A stretch of DNA of 53,565 nucleotides from an uncultured Candidatus Melainabacteria bacterium (GCA_934747335.1 CAKVGS010000012.1:1-53565); one strand, 5' to 3'. Shown: positions 8,449 to 17,509, counted from the stretch's first letter. Numbers and translations are program-made. Notes: generated from the sequence alone by a model not told the origin.

Positions 8449-9075
8449 CTATTTGCTCATTGCTCTTGAAACAAGGATATACAAATTAACAAGCATGAAT
8501 CCCAAAAATAATCCTGCAGTTACATCTGTCAAGAAATGAACTCCAAGCCACAATCTTGATAAACATACTAGGAAGATAAAAATTCCGAACAATGAAGTTA
8601 AAAAATATCTCCAAAAATCTGATTTTGCATAATGTAAAACCAAATAGATTAAAATTCCGTAAAAACACATTGTGGTAGACGCGTGACCTGAAGGAAAGCT
8701 AAAACCTGAATAGCATAATATTCCGGGGCGTTCTCTGCAAACAAAATCTTTAAGCAAATCTGTTACAACAAAAGATGCTTGTGTGAAAAATATTAAAAGA
8801 AAACATTTCATATATCTTTTTTCGGATATTAAAACACTACCTGCCGCAATTTGAGGCCAAAGCATGTGATTTGCACGCCCGAATTCTGATATAACTTGCG
8901 CATAAGAAATCGGATAAGGCGACAGTGCCAAACGAATTGAATGAAGTATATTCATATCAATTTCGCGCAAATTTGGCATATATAAAACTAATAATGTTAA
9001 AACAACAAGCACAACGAGCGAAACTATTACATAGTTCCAATTTAGTGCATTTCCGTATTCTTTGTTTTTGCTCAT
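8449..9075 (-). CDS. PAP2-family membrane phosphatase
   Basis: Integral membrane acid phosphatase of the type 2 phosphatidic acid / undecaprenyl-pyrophosphate phosphatase superfamily. The three catalytic signatures are complete: K109-x6-R116-P117, P128-S-G-H131, and S173-R-x5-H180-x3-D184. About six membrane helices are predicted in 208 residues. GAGGAAG precedes the ATG. Likely substrates are lipid phosphates such as undecaprenyl pyrophosphate, or phosphatidylglycerol phosphate; sequence alone does not decide. It is first in a probable two-gene transcript with the ABC permease. Confidence 0.85.
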   Translation of the reverse strand: MSKNKEYGNALNWNYVIVSLVVLVVLTLLVLYMPNLREIDMNILHSIRLALSPYPISYAQVISEFGRANHMLWPQIAAGSVLISEKRYMKCFLLIFFTQASFVVTDLLKDFVCRERPGILCYSGFSFPSGHASTTMCFYGILIYLVLHYAKSDFWRYFLTSLFGIFIFLVCLSRLWLGVHFLTDVTAGLFLGFMLVNLYILVSRAMSK

Positions 9076-9090
9076 AATAAACTTCCTCTC

Positions 9091-9228
9091 AAGGGAATAA
9101 GGTAATAGGGTAATAAGGGAATAAGAGGTTTTAAATTTATTTTTGTATATTACGATTTATAAACGAATTATTAATTAAGAATTATCTTAAATCTCTTATT
9201 CCCTCATTACCTTATTACCCTATTACCT
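9091..9228. mobile_element. MITE-like ~138-bp inverted-repeat element, copy 1
   Basis: Long imperfect terminal repeats (AGGGAATAAGGTAATAGGG... and its complement, ~40 nt each) enclose ~55 nt of AT-rich sequence. The centre of this copy is the reverse complement of that in copy 2 (9763-9900), so the two lie in opposite orientation around one gene. There is no coding capacity. Confidence 0.75.
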
Positions 9229-9235
9229 CACGATA

Positions 9236-9739
9236 TTAAATTCCGCAACTCTTAATCTTAACCACAGCATCAATTGCTTTTACAAACAACTTAATCACGA
9301 TTGGTGAGATTTCGCTTACACACACTGCAAAGAAGAACAAAGCTGCAACTGCTGCGATTAATTTTTGAATATCAGAGAACATAAACACTTTATTGTTTCT
9401 GAATTCTTCAATTCCTTTATATTCATCAGTAAAAGGTTTTATAGGGAATTTTTCTTCAATTTTTTCAATAACGTTAGCATATTTGATTTTAATCAAAGTG
9501 TTGTATGAATCAACGTTCATCCACCATAAAGCGCTTACCGAAATTCCAAACAATGCAAACACCAAAGTTGCACTAATTTTATTCAAGAAAACAACATTAC
9601 CTGTATAAATCATTGCAAAAATTAAAACTACAACAGCTGTCATATAGAATTTATTTGTTCTAAAATTTCTATCAATAAAGTTTTCTTTTTGTTCGCAATA
9701 TGTTTTATATTCGTTAAATATTAGCTCATCTCTGTCCAT
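9236..9739 (-). CDS. RipA-like small membrane protein
   Basis: The product has 167 residues with two membrane helices at ~32-70 and a hydrophobic helix at ~124-145. The central sequence (ALWWMNVDSYNTLIKIKYAN, then EEKFPIKPFTDEY) resembles the pattern I associate with RipA-family octameric membrane proteins. AAAGGAT lies before the ATG. The gene is bracketed on both sides by oppositely oriented MITE-like repeats, an arrangement that could represent a gene carried or rearranged by the elements. Family assignment is from memory of the pattern. Confidence 0.6.
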   Translation of the reverse strand: MDRDELIFNEYKTYCEQKENFIDRNFRTNKFYMTAVVVLIFAMIYTGNVVFLNKISATLVFALFGISVSALWWMNVDSYNTLIKIKYANVIEKIEEKFPIKPFTDEYKGIEEFRNNKVFMFSDIQKLIAAVAALFFFAVCVSEISPIVIKLFVKAIDAVVKIKSCGI

Positions 9740-9762
9740 TTCTTAATCCTTTCGTTTATTTA

Positions 9763-9900
9763 AAGGGAATAGGGGAATAAGGTAATGAGGGAATAAGAGA
9801 TTTTAGATTATTTTGCATTAATAATTTGTTTATATAGCGCAATATACAAAAATAAATTTAAAACCTCTTATTCCCTTATTGCCCTATTACCTTATTCCCT
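9763..9900. mobile_element. MITE-like inverted-repeat element, copy 2
   Basis: Same family as 9091-9228 in the opposite orientation: outer AGGGAATAGGGGAATAAGG arm, AT-rich centre, and mirrored CCTTATTCCCT arm ending seven nt from the ftsH stop. Confidence 0.75.
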
Positions 9901-9906
9901 TACTGT

Positions 9907-11778
9907 TTAAAATTCACTTTCCCTCTTCGCCTTAACCTCATTCATCAACGCTTCAAATTCTTTTTCGTCTAAAGTTTCTTTTTCAAGCAAATTATGAGCG
10001 ATGTATTCCAACATATCTCTGTTTTCGCTTAAAAGATTTTTTGCATGTTCGTATTGAGCGTCAACAATTTTCTTAACTTCCTTGTCAATATCAGCAGCAA
10101 TTTCTTCTGAAAAATCTCTTGTATTGCCAAAGTTTCTGCCCATAAAAATATGTTCTTGGTCTTTACCATAAGCTAAATTACCCATTTTTTCGCTCATACC
10201 GTAAGTTGTAACCATACTTCTTGCAAGACTTGAAACTTTTTCTAAATCGTTTGACGCGCCTGTTGTAATATTATCTTTGCCATAAATCAATTCTTCTGCA
10301 ACACGCCCACCAAGAATCATAGCAATTCTATCCAACAATTGGTTTTTACGCATAGTCAAATGGTCTTTTTCAGGTAAAGTAAGCGTAATACCTAATGCCA
10401 TACCGCGAGGAATAATCGAAACTTTATGCAACGGGTCACAATCTTTAAGCAATTTTGCAAGAAGCGCGTGACCAACTTCGTGATATGCAGTATTTTCTTT
10501 TTCTTCATCAGAAATAATCCTGCTTTTCTTTTCAGGCCCGGCCATAACTTTATCAATCGCTTCTTCTAAATCAGGCATTTCAATTTCTGACTTATCATGA
10601 CGTGCGGCAAGAAGTGCTGCTTCGTTCAACAAGTTTGAAAGATCTGCACCTGTGAACCCTGGAGTGCGCTTTGCAAGCGTTTTCAAGTCGACTTCTTTTG
10701 CCAAAGGTTTGTTTTTCGCATGAACATTCAAAATTTGTTCTCTACCTAAAACGTCCGGTTTGTTAATAACAATTTGTCTATCAAATCTACCGGGTCTAAG
10801 AAGTGCATTATCCAAAATATCAGGTCTGTTTGTCGCTGCCAAGATAATTATATTAGTATTTTCGTCAAACCCATCCATTTCAACAAGCAATTGGTTAAGA
10901 GTTTGTTCTCTTTCATCGTGTCCGCCACCCATGCCGGCACCTCTTTGACGACCAACGGCATCAATTTCATCAATAAACACGATACAAGGTTGATGTTTTT
11001 TTGCTTGTTCAAACAAATCTCTAACACGAGAAGCACCAACACCCACGAACATTTCAACGAAATCTGAACCGCTTATAGAGAAGAATGGAACGCCGGCTTC
11101 GCCTGCTACGGCTTTTGCCATAAGTGTTTTACCTGTTCCCGGAGAGCCTACAAGAAGAACACCTTTAGGGATTTTCGCGCCCAATTTAACGTATTTATCC
11201 GAATGTTTCAAGAAATCAACGATTTCTTCAAGCTCTTTTCTTTCTTCATCAATACCTGCAACATCCTTGAATGTTGTCTTAACTTTGCTATCCATAAGCA
11301 TTTTGGCTCTGCTTTTACCGAAAGACATTGCTTGCGCGCCACCTGCTTGAATAGATTTTATGATAAGCATAATAAAACCTAAAACAAGCAAAATAGTTAT
11401 TAAAGAAGAACCTAAGCCGAATGCAGAACCTGAATCAGCCTTCTTTGCGCTAATTTCAACATTATTATCTTCTAATTTATTTAATACATCCGAATTTTCA
11501 GGAAGAACAACTTTGTATTGTAACTTTGGAGGTCTTACATCTCCATAAATCGGATTTGACGCACTTTTCTTTGCTTCAGGTTGTTTTACAGGTAAAGCAA
11601 TCAACATGTCTTTTCCCATATCAACGCTTTTAATTTCTTTATTTTCAACTTTTTGCACAAAGTTTGTATATGAAAGTTCTTCCGTACTGGAAGTTGGCCC
11701 TGAAAACAGCATTGAAACAAATGCCAAAATCATAATCCCAAGAATAACGTACATACCAACTGATTGATTTTTATTCAT
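9907..11778 (-). CDS. ftsH: ATP-dependent zinc metalloprotease FtsH
   Basis: Membrane-anchored AAA+ protease that degrades misfolded membrane proteins and regulatory proteins. In order: TM1 (~8-26), external FtsH_ext domain, TM2 (~120-142), AAA+ domain with Walker A GSPGTGKT (211-218), Walker B IVFIDEID, SRH RPGRFDRQIVINKPD, then peptidase M41 with HEVGH (433-437). At 623 residues it is full length. GAGGGAGA precedes the ATG. It is a single gene, with MITE-like repeats on both sides of the transcription unit. Confidence 0.97.
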   Translation of the reverse strand: MNKNQSVGMYVILGIMILAFVSMLFSGPTSSTEELSYTNFVQKVENKEIKSVDMGKDMLIALPVKQPEAKKSASNPIYGDVRPPKLQYKVVLPENSDVLNKLEDNNVEISAKKADSGSAFGLGSSLITILLVLGFIMLIIKSIQAGGAQAMSFGKSRAKMLMDSKVKTTFKDVAGIDEERKELEEIVDFLKHSDKYVKLGAKIPKGVLLVGSPGTGKTLMAKAVAGEAGVPFFSISGSDFVEMFVGVGASRVRDLFEQAKKHQPCIVFIDEIDAVGRQRGAGMGGGHDEREQTLNQLLVEMDGFDENTNIIILAATNRPDILDNALLRPGRFDRQIVINKPDVLGREQILNVHAKNKPLAKEVDLKTLAKRTPGFTGADLSNLLNEAALLAARHDKSEIEMPDLEEAIDKVMAGPEKKSRIISDEEKENTAYHEVGHALLAKLLKDCDPLHKVSIIPRGMALGITLTLPEKDHLTMRKNQLLDRIAMILGGRVAEELIYGKDNITTGASNDLEKVSSLARSMVTTYGMSEKMGNLAYGKDQEHIFMGRNFGNTRDFSEEIAADIDKEVKKIVDAQYEHAKNLLSENRDMLEYIAHNLLEKETLDEKEFEALMNEVKAKRESEF

Positions 11779-11887
11779 ATTTCTCCCTCGTTGTTTCAGT
11801 TTTTGGTGGGAACACTAAAGTATTTCCCACACTACGGATTTAATATTGTTATTATAGCGTAATTGGTTTGTATAAGCAAACTATTTG

Positions 11888-12018
11888 AAGGGAATAAGGG
11901 AATGGGGTAATAAGGGAATAAGTGATTTAAGAAATGTTTTTGAATAAATGCGTTAATTATACGCAATATATAAATTAAAAATTTGATACCTCTTATTCTC
12001 TTATTCCCTTATTCCCTC
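11888..12018. mobile_element. MITE-like inverted-repeat element, copy 3
   Basis: AGGGAATAAGGGAATGGGG at the left and CCTTATTCCCTC at the right surround an AT-rich centre whose sequence follows copy 2 in orientation. It lies between divergent ftsH and the SLT-type gene, immediately upstream of the latter's promoter motif. Confidence 0.7.
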
Positions 12019-12044
12019 CAAATGTAACTTTTTCTTTACAAAAA

Positions 12045-12073
12045 GGCAATTATTTAACAAACTAAGACTTTAT
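12045..12073 (+). promoter_or_regulatory. Recurrent motif GGCAATT-N15-ACTTTAT
   Basis: GGCAATT (12045-12051), 15 nt, ACTTTAT (12067-12073), ending 24 nt before the ATG. The same two blocks with identical 15-nt spacing occur upstream of 23915, 23494 (minus) and 35684 (minus), and the right half lies upstream of 53518 (minus). It is probably a promoter class or an operator. Confidence 0.6.
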
Positions 12074-12097
12074 AAATATAGGAAACCTAGGGATATT

Positions 12098-13036
12098 ATG
12101 AGCGCTACTAATTTTTGGAACAATTTTAAAAATGGATTTTTAGACGGAATGTTTTTTAACAGTCCGCTATTCAGTTGTTTCAGTGGTTTTAACGGGTTTA
12201 ACAATTTAAGTGTGTTTGGTGGTTGGAATTGTGGATTTATGGGCTTTGGCGGAAGTTCTCCATCATTATTTTTAGCACCTGATTTTAATATGGGTACTCC
12301 GTTCCAGCTTATGCCTGATTCTTCAATGCCATTGCCTAATTTTAATATTGATCCTTCTAAAATGTTCAATAACAACATATGGAATAATTCACAAGCTGTA
12401 AATATGCCTTCTAACTTCAATTTTGGAAGCAATTGGAGCAACTTCCCTACAACTAATTTTAACTGGGGAAGCTTTGGAGATACAACACATCTTAAAAGCA
12501 GTGTACCTGATGAAAAAATCACTTATGATGCAGCTGAATTGAAAAAAACATGGTCAAAGAAAAGAAAAGGATTATCCGATGCCTTCTACAACAAAGTTAT
12601 TCAAGTTGCAAAGAACTTGAAATGTTCACCAAATGATTTAATGGCAGTTATGTATTCAGAAAGTGGTATTGATTCTAAAAAAGTTGGTAGAAACGGAGCA
12701 ACGGGATTGATTCAATTCCTGCCTAAATATATGTCCGGACTTGGAACAAATGCAGAAGCATTGAAAAAAATGTCAGATGTTGAACAAATGAACTATGTAG
12801 AAAAATGTATTAAAGCTAATAAACGAACAGCTAAAATAAGTGACAGTCAAACTATTGATACAGGAACTTTATACGCATTAGTATACTTACCTGCATACGC
12901 AGGACGAGAAGTTTTGGCAACAAAAGCCAATGACCCGAACGGCTATTACGCAAGCAATAAAGGTTTAGACACAGATAAAGACGGAAAGATTACAAAATCC
13001 GACTTGACTACTCGTTTGAGAAAATATTATGCATAA
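12098..13036 (+). CDS. SLT-like lytic transglycosylase/lysozyme-fold protein with Asn/Phe-rich N-terminus and EF-hand
   Basis: Probable peptidoglycan-cleaving enzyme. Residues 1-130 are low complexity (Asn, Phe, Gly, Ser, Pro) with no Sec signal. Residues ~160-275 carry an SLT/lysozyme-like core: LMAVMYSESG with likely catalytic E188, then NGATGLIQFLP. The C-terminal loop DTDKDGKITKSD (291-302) is a canonical EF-hand loop. AGGGA lies before the ATG. Domain order suggests calcium-responsive wall cutting, perhaps for assembly of an envelope machine; a flagellar FlgJ role is possible but unproven. The export route is unclear because no signal peptide is seen. Confidence 0.75.
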   Translation: MSATNFWNNFKNGFLDGMFFNSPLFSCFSGFNGFNNLSVFGGWNCGFMGFGGSSPSLFLAPDFNMGTPFQLMPDSSMPLPNFNIDPSKMFNNNIWNNSQAVNMPSNFNFGSNWSNFPTTNFNWGSFGDTTHLKSSVPDEKITYDAAELKKTWSKKRKGLSDAFYNKVIQVAKNLKCSPNDLMAVMYSESGIDSKKVGRNGATGLIQFLPKYMSGLGTNAEALKKMSDVEQMNYVEKCIKANKRTAKISDSQTIDTGTLYALVYLPAYAGREVLATKANDPNGYYASNKGLDTDKDGKITKSDLTTRLRKYYA

Positions 13037-13041
13037 AAAAA

Positions 13042-13112
13042 AGCCGTTTCTTCAAGAGAACGGCTACCAGACTTGGGGAGGAGGTATGAAAAACCGTTTG
13101 GTTTTCCATACC
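13042..13112. terminator. Two consecutive hairpins after the SLT-type gene
   Basis: AGCCGTT/AACGGCT (13042-13065) follows A8 just past the stop. A second hairpin with 13-nt arms and one mismatch spans 13083-13112 (GGTATG...CATACC). The remaining sequence to 13255 is AT-rich with no gene. Confidence 0.6.
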
Positions 13113-13255
13113 AAATTAATCGTCCAAAAATTTAAAAACTTTAGAATAAAGTTTTTAATATCATCTATTTGTATGACAACAATATTCGTAATAATTTGAC
13201 TTACATTATTACGAGACTTTCATTCTCTTGTTAATTTAATGAAATAAAATTTAAA

Positions 13256-13660
13256 CTACTCTTTAATCTGAAAAATACATTTTACACAATGCGCTTTTGG
13301 CTGCAATACCAAGTTGTCTTCCAAATCATACATTTTAGCAATTCTTGTAACCAAAGGTTCTCCGCAAAGCGGACATCTGAGATTTGTTTCTCTGTTCAAA
13401 ATTTTTGTTTTTAAATCATCAATCGTTTCGTTACTTACGATTTCAAATTTATAATCTTTTTCACGGCTTTTAAGTTCTTTTGGAGAACATTTCAAAACCC
13501 TTGCAATTTGTTGGCGTTGAGTTACAGATAAAAACAATTCTTTACCTGATTCAATGTCTTCAAGTATTTCTTGTTTAATATTTGTTTTCTTAGCTAAACC
13601 GCTCACTGACAGACCGGCATTTTCTCTTCTCTGTTGTATAAATTCTGCTAAACTTTCCAT
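13256..13660 (-). CDS. XRE-type HTH protein with C-terminal zinc-binding motif
   Basis: Residues ~4-62 form a Cro/C1-type helix-turn-helix (LAEFIQQRRENAGLSVSGLAKKTNIKQEILEDIESGK). The C-terminal half has paired cysteines CPLC (96-99) and CVKC (125-128), a probable zinc ribbon. This combination suggests a DNA-binding regulator with a structural or redox-sensing metal site. The gene is divergent from the alpha/beta hydrolase at 13754 and could act on the 93-nt shared upstream region. Target unknown. Confidence 0.7.
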   Translation of the reverse strand: MESLAEFIQQRRENAGLSVSGLAKKTNIKQEILEDIESGKELFLSVTQRQQIARVLKCSPKELKSREKDYKFEIVSNETIDDLKTKILNRETNLRCPLCGEPLVTRIAKMYDLEDNLVLQPKAHCVKCIFQIKE

Positions 13661-13707
13661 AATGCTATTTTAGCATCTATATATTTATGCGCAATTAATT
13701 TTTGCAA

Positions 13708-13732
13708 ACTAGCAAAAAATATTTTCACAGGG
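13708..13732 (+). promoter_or_regulatory. Shared upstream box ACTAGCAAAAAAT...TTTT
   Basis: AAACTAGCAAAAAATATTTTC here and AAACTAGCAAAAAATTTTTT upstream of the minus-strand gene at 44697 are near identical, and TAGCAAAAATTTTTTTT lies at the same distance upstream of 33375 (minus). The box begins ~31-44 nt before the start codons. All three genes encode N-terminally tagged proteins. Confidence 0.5.
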
Positions 13733-13753
13733 TTATGAATAAATGGAGAACAT

Positions 13754-14638
13754 ATGAACATCACTACAAACATGCAAACTCAAAACAATTTAACCTACAA
13801 AGGCGAAATAAAATCTTTAAACGCAATTAACCCCATATCATATTATACGAATAGATATTTCAAAAAATCTGCTCGCATTTCTAACAAAAATTTTACCCCA
13901 ATCTCTGATGCGCTTAACGGAAAAATCAATAAAATCAAACTTGATAATATTTCTGCTTGGGATATAAACCCTGAAAAAACAGACAACTATGTTCTGTTTC
14001 TTCATGGAATGTCGCAAAACGTAAGCAACTATCAACCACTCTATGAAACAGTGTTAAAACATAAAAAAGCTGTCTTTGCCGTTGAATATAGAAATTACGG
14101 AGAAAATGCGCCTGCTAGAATGTCAGAAGATAAACTTAGAAAGGATATAGTAAAAGCCTACAAGTATTTGACCGAAACTAAGAATATCAAACCCGAAAAT
14201 ATTATTGTTATGGGACATAGCATGGGCGGAGCTTTAGCAACTGATTTTGCAAGCAAGCATAAAGATATAAAATCTTTGATATTATTTTCTCCAATAAAAG
14301 ACATGGCAAGCATCGGGAAAAAATTCTTTGCCAACAAATCTATTGGAGTTGGAATACCGCCAAAAGTAAGCAAATTTTCCGAAAAAATTAAACCATTAAT
14401 ATGGCTTTTAAGACAACGTTTCAATTCTGTCAAAAAAATGTCGAAAGTTGAAGCACCAACTTATATTTTGCAGTCAAAAAATGATTCAGTTACTCTATTG
14501 GACGGCACAAGGAAATTAGCAAAAATTGCAAGAGAAAAAGGAATTTTGAAGGATTTTATTTTATTCCCTCTTGGCGGACATAAAGTTGACAGTAAGAAAG
14601 TTGAAGCTGTTAATAAGATATTGGAAGAAATCGGGTAA
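13754..14638 (+). CDS. Alpha/beta-hydrolase with N-terminal tag
   Basis: Serine hydrolase of the alpha/beta fold: oxyanion-hole LFLHGMSQN (~81-89), nucleophile elbow GHSMGG with S156, a probable acid in SKNDSVT and a catalytic His in GGHKVD. This is a lysophospholipase/esterase-like arrangement with 294 residues. Residues 1-18 (MNITTNMQTQNNLTYKGE) precede the fold and match the short tag shared by other proteins here. There is no Sec signal. GGAGA lies before the ATG. Substrate unknown. Confidence 0.8.
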   Translation: MNITTNMQTQNNLTYKGEIKSLNAINPISYYTNRYFKKSARISNKNFTPISDALNGKINKIKLDNISAWDINPEKTDNYVLFLHGMSQNVSNYQPLYETVLKHKKAVFAVEYRNYGENAPARMSEDKLRKDIVKAYKYLTETKNIKPENIIVMGHSMGGALATDFASKHKDIKSLILFSPIKDMASIGKKFFANKSIGVGIPPKVSKFSEKIKPLIWLLRQRFNSVKKMSKVEAPTYILQSKNDSVTLLDGTRKLAKIAREKGILKDFILFPLGGHKVDSKKVEAVNKILEEIG

Positions 14639-14682
14639 GAGTAGAGAAAGAGTTTCAAACTTATTAATTTAAAAGTAATAAA

Positions 14683-14792
14683 CACCCTCATCAGAGCTCC
14701 GCTCGAGGGAGAAACGGTAAAACACGCCAATTTAGCACAAGTAACCGCTTCTCCCTCGAGGGGAGAAGCTGAGCGGAGCTCTGATGAGGGTG
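14683..14792. repeat. Inverted-repeat element with perfect 22-bp ends
   Basis: The outer arms 14683-14704 and 14771-14792 are perfectly complementary (CACCCTCATCAGAGC... and its complement). Inside is a second GAGGGAGAA/TTCTCCCTC pairing. One arm also occurs at 5850. It is non-coding. Confidence 0.75.
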
Positions 14793-14815
14793 GCAAAGAT
14801 ATAAAAATTAATAAC

Positions 14816-14948
14816 ACCCTCTCCCGCCTTCGGCCCCCTCCCCCGAGGGAGGGAGGCGCTTGTGTTTGTTTAGCGTATAATAAATTGCAAAAATTGAACG
14901 CCTTTAGTTCCCTCCCTCGGGGGAGGGTGCCGAAGGCGGGAGAGGGTA
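14816..14948. repeat. Second composite inverted repeat (GGGAGAGGG family)
   Basis: Long GC-rich arms (ACCCTCTCCCGCCTTCGGC near 14816 and GCCGAAGGCGGGAGAGGGT at ~14930-14948) flank an AT-rich centre. The same arms occur at 40980-41215. Nothing coding is seen from 14640 to 15140. Confidence 0.75.
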
Positions 14949-15023
14949 TTATTAACTTCTTAATCAACCATCACCTCCTCATCCATGCATAAACAAATTT
15001 TCCGTTGTCTCTCACGGGCATGC

Positions 15024-15087
15024 GGGCGGAAGCGAAGCTTCCGCCCATTCTCTAAGCAAAAGGTGCGCTTCTATGAAGCGCACCTTT
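15024..15087. terminator. Two strong hairpins downstream of the GGDEF gene
   Basis: A 10-bp stem GGGCGGAAGC/GCTTCCGCCC (15024-15046) and a 13-bp stem AAAGGTGCGCTTC/GAAGCGCACCTTT (15059-15087). The second is positioned as the intrinsic terminator of the minus-strand diguanylate cyclase gene. Confidence 0.7.
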
Positions 15088-15142
15088 CAAATAAAATATT
15101 TTAAAATAACTTTCAACTTTCCACTGTCAACTTTCAACTTAA

Positions 15143-16951
15143 TCAGTATCTTCCAACCTGATTCCTACCGTGTTCTTTTGCATAATACAAACCTTTATCC
15201 GCCCATTCAATTAAATCTTGTGGTGTTTGAGCATTTTCAGGGAAAGTCGCAACGCCAAGGCTTATTGTTACCGGTGCAGTATCTACCGGTGTTAAATGAA
15301 ACGGTTTTTCAGCAATTGCTTTACAAATTCTGTTTGCGTGATTCATTGCTTCTTCTGCAGAAGTGTTAGGAAGTATAATACTCATTTCTTCACCACCATA
15401 TCTGCAAACATAATCAGTTGTTCTTGAGTTCTTTTTAAGAATTTGTGCAACTTGTCTTAAAACCGCATCGCCTGCTTGGTGTCCGTATGTATCATTAAAT
15501 TTCTTAAAGAAATCAATATCCGCAATAATTAATGAGAAAGGTTGATTGTATCTTCTTGCAATATCCATTTGTTTTCTTAAAGTATCTTGAAAATATCTGT
15601 GATTATAAAGCTCTGTTAAACCGTCTATTGTAGCTAATTTGTATTGATATTCAAAATCTCTGGCTTTCATTAAATATTTAGCCAAAAATGATAGTGCAAA
15701 AGCTGCCATTATCGACAATGTCGGTAAAACAACAGGTATCCACAAATTGTATAATTCCATTGCATAGAATGAAATAAACAAATATGCGATTGCAAATAAT
15801 GAAGTTGACAGGAATGCAAACAATGTAGAAGTTGAAAGCATTACAATTGCACCAACCAAAGCTATAACACCTGCAATAATCAATACATTTGTTATTGTTG
15901 AAGTTTTATGAATAAAATTATCATCCAACATATTATTAAAGAATGTTACGTGAACTTCTACTCCCGGATAAACCTCGCTTTGAATTGGTACACTTTTTGT
16001 ATCTTGCAATGCCATTGCAGTTGTCCCAACTATTATAATTTTATCTTTGAATTCATAACCGCTTTTTTGTCCGCCTTGCATTTCATTTATCAATTTATAC
16101 ATTGGAACCATTGTATGCGTTTCACTCGGACCATACCAATTCAAGATTGCTTCACCCTTTTTTGTTAGAGGAATTTTTGTATCACTTACTAACAAATTAG
16201 AATGTTTATCTATTGTAAATTCATTATTATGATTTTCGTTTAAGTAATCAGCAGCAGCTTTGAATGACATAAACGGATAATATTTCCCTTTATAAGAAAT
16301 AAGAGGAGATACCGTTCGTATAATTCCATCATCGTTTCTTGTAACGTTTGTCAAACCTACGTTAACTTTGCCGTTAAGAAGCTCAGCTAAAACAGGTCTG
16401 CAATTTGTATATTCTTGAGGAATTTTTACATTAGAATTGTTTTCCAGTTTGATTTCCAATCTTTCAGGTAAATCAATCGGTTTTCTTACCTCTGCTACTT
16501 GCTTATCAAAATTCATACCCGTATAAACATTAGGATATTTATTCATCGCAGAGATTAAAGCATTATCAGATTCTTTAGATGCTCGCATTGATTTAATAAA
16601 CAACAAATCAAAAATTATAGCTTGCGGTTTTTGAGCCTCCAAATAATTAATCATATCGCCGTAGACATTTCTAGGAATAGGCCATTCGCCATATTTGTCC
16701 CATAAATATTCAAGGCTCGCATCATCAACAGATAAAATTACAATATCAGAATTTGGATTTGGGTGTCTTTTTATATGAAGCACTTGCCTATAATCAAAGC
16801 TTCTGTTTTCTGCTACATCAAAAAATGACACAAGCCCGTGTCTTAAAGTACTGTTATTTTGTAATAAAACGAAACCTATTAAAAGTGCCGCCAAAACAAG
16901 TAGCAAATAAGTTCCAAAAATAAACCACTTCGTTTTTACCAAGTTTTTCAA
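15143..16951 (-). CDS. CHASE2-GGDEF diguanylate cyclase
   Basis: Membrane sensor that makes cyclic di-GMP. There is an N-terminal TM (~8-30), an extracellular CHASE2 sensor (~45-345, with VDDASLEYLWDKYGEWPIPR), three TMs (~350-425) and a C-terminal GGDEF domain. The active site is GGEE (519-522) followed by Met instead of Phe; the product-inhibition I-site RxxD is R510-D513, so it should be active and feedback-inhibited. The start is TTG 16951, set by AGGAGAGG five nt upstream; no better ATG exists. Its position near fliE-fliF fits a role in choosing between motile and sessile states. Confidence 0.9.
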   Translation of the reverse strand: MKNLVKTKWFIFGTYLLLVLAALLIGFVLLQNNSTLRHGLVSFFDVAENRSFDYRQVLHIKRHPNPNSDIVILSVDDASLEYLWDKYGEWPIPRNVYGDMINYLEAQKPQAIIFDLLFIKSMRASKESDNALISAMNKYPNVYTGMNFDKQVAEVRKPIDLPERLEIKLENNSNVKIPQEYTNCRPVLAELLNGKVNVGLTNVTRNDDGIIRTVSPLISYKGKYYPFMSFKAAADYLNENHNNEFTIDKHSNLLVSDTKIPLTKKGEAILNWYGPSETHTMVPMYKLINEMQGGQKSGYEFKDKIIIVGTTAMALQDTKSVPIQSEVYPGVEVHVTFFNNMLDDNFIHKTSTITNVLIIAGVIALVGAIVMLSTSTLFAFLSTSLFAIAYLFISFYAMELYNLWIPVVLPTLSIMAAFALSFLAKYLMKARDFEYQYKLATIDGLTELYNHRYFQDTLRKQMDIARRYNQPFSLIIADIDFFKKFNDTYGHQAGDAVLRQVAQILKKNSRTTDYVCRYGGEEMSIILPNTSAEEAMNHANRICKAIAEKPFHLTPVDTAPVTISLGVATFPENAQTPQDLIEWADKGLYYAKEHGRNQVGRY

Positions 16952-16981
16952 GATTACCTCTCCTAAGCTCAGCCAAAATAC

Positions 16982-17143
16982 TTAAGCCCGAGTATAATTA
17001 ATCTTGGTATTCTTTGTAAGAAGCTTATCAACGCAAACAGTTTTCTCAATCAGCGTGTTGTTGAGTTTCAAAACCTCCGTTGATTTTAGCAAATCCAAAG
17101 GGTTTAATAAGTATTTTAGTAAGCATTCTTCATGTAAGTTCAT
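16982..17143 (-). CDS. Possible small ORF upstream of the diguanylate cyclase
   Basis: A 53-codon frame (MNLHEECLLKYLL...) ends 30 nt before the GGDEF start on the same strand. No ribosome site is visible and no family is recognised, so it may be non-coding. Confidence 0.25.
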   Translation of the reverse strand: MNLHEECLLKYLLNPLDLLKSTEVLKLNNTLIEKTVCVDKLLTKNTKINYTRA

Positions 17144-17218
17144 ATCTATTAAAACGACAAATGTTGACTTTTCTTGAGAGATTATTAAAAAAATAGTACA
17201 AACGGATGAATATAGACT

Positions 17219-17416
17219 CCTCACCCTAGCCCTCTCCTGTAAGGAGAGGGAATGACCACAATTTGTATATTTGTTGTCATTCAAAATAAAACAAGTCTTG
17301 GTTATCCCCTCTCCTTACAGGAGAGCGGATTTTCGGTAGGGCGTAAGCCCGTAAGGTGGAGGTCGGACGTTACTCCGCCGACACCCCGAATAATCCAAGA
17401 CAGGGCTAGGGTGAGG
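17219..17416. repeat. Composite inverted repeat carrying a nested inner repeat
   Basis: The ends CCTCACCCTAGCCCT (17219-17233) and AGGGCTAGGGTGAGG (17402-17416) are perfect complements. Inside is a unit running from TTTTCGGTAGGGCG to CCGAATAATCCAAGACAGG (17331-17404), which is also nested in the repeat at ~41070-41190. There is no coding sequence. Confidence 0.7.
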
Positions 17417-17509
17417 TGTATACATCCCTCCCCCAAACGAACGATTTCTTATAAAAAATCTCAACTAAACCAAAATCCAACCGATAACAATAAAAAAGAG
17501 GTGAATAAT

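Noticed and set aside
14461..14967. 168-codon minus-strand frame
   Set aside because: It is antisense to the alpha/beta hydrolase and then runs through inverted repeats; composition follows the repeats.
17480..17487. Sigma-28 promoter for fliE
   Set aside because: ACCGATAA resembles the -10 element, but the block at the required -35 position (TCAACTAA) matches only four of eight positions.
17252..17509. Upstream extension of the fliE frame (85 extra codons)
   Set aside because: It lies inside the composite inverted repeat, and a proper ribosome site sits at ATG 17510, which gives the normal FliE length.
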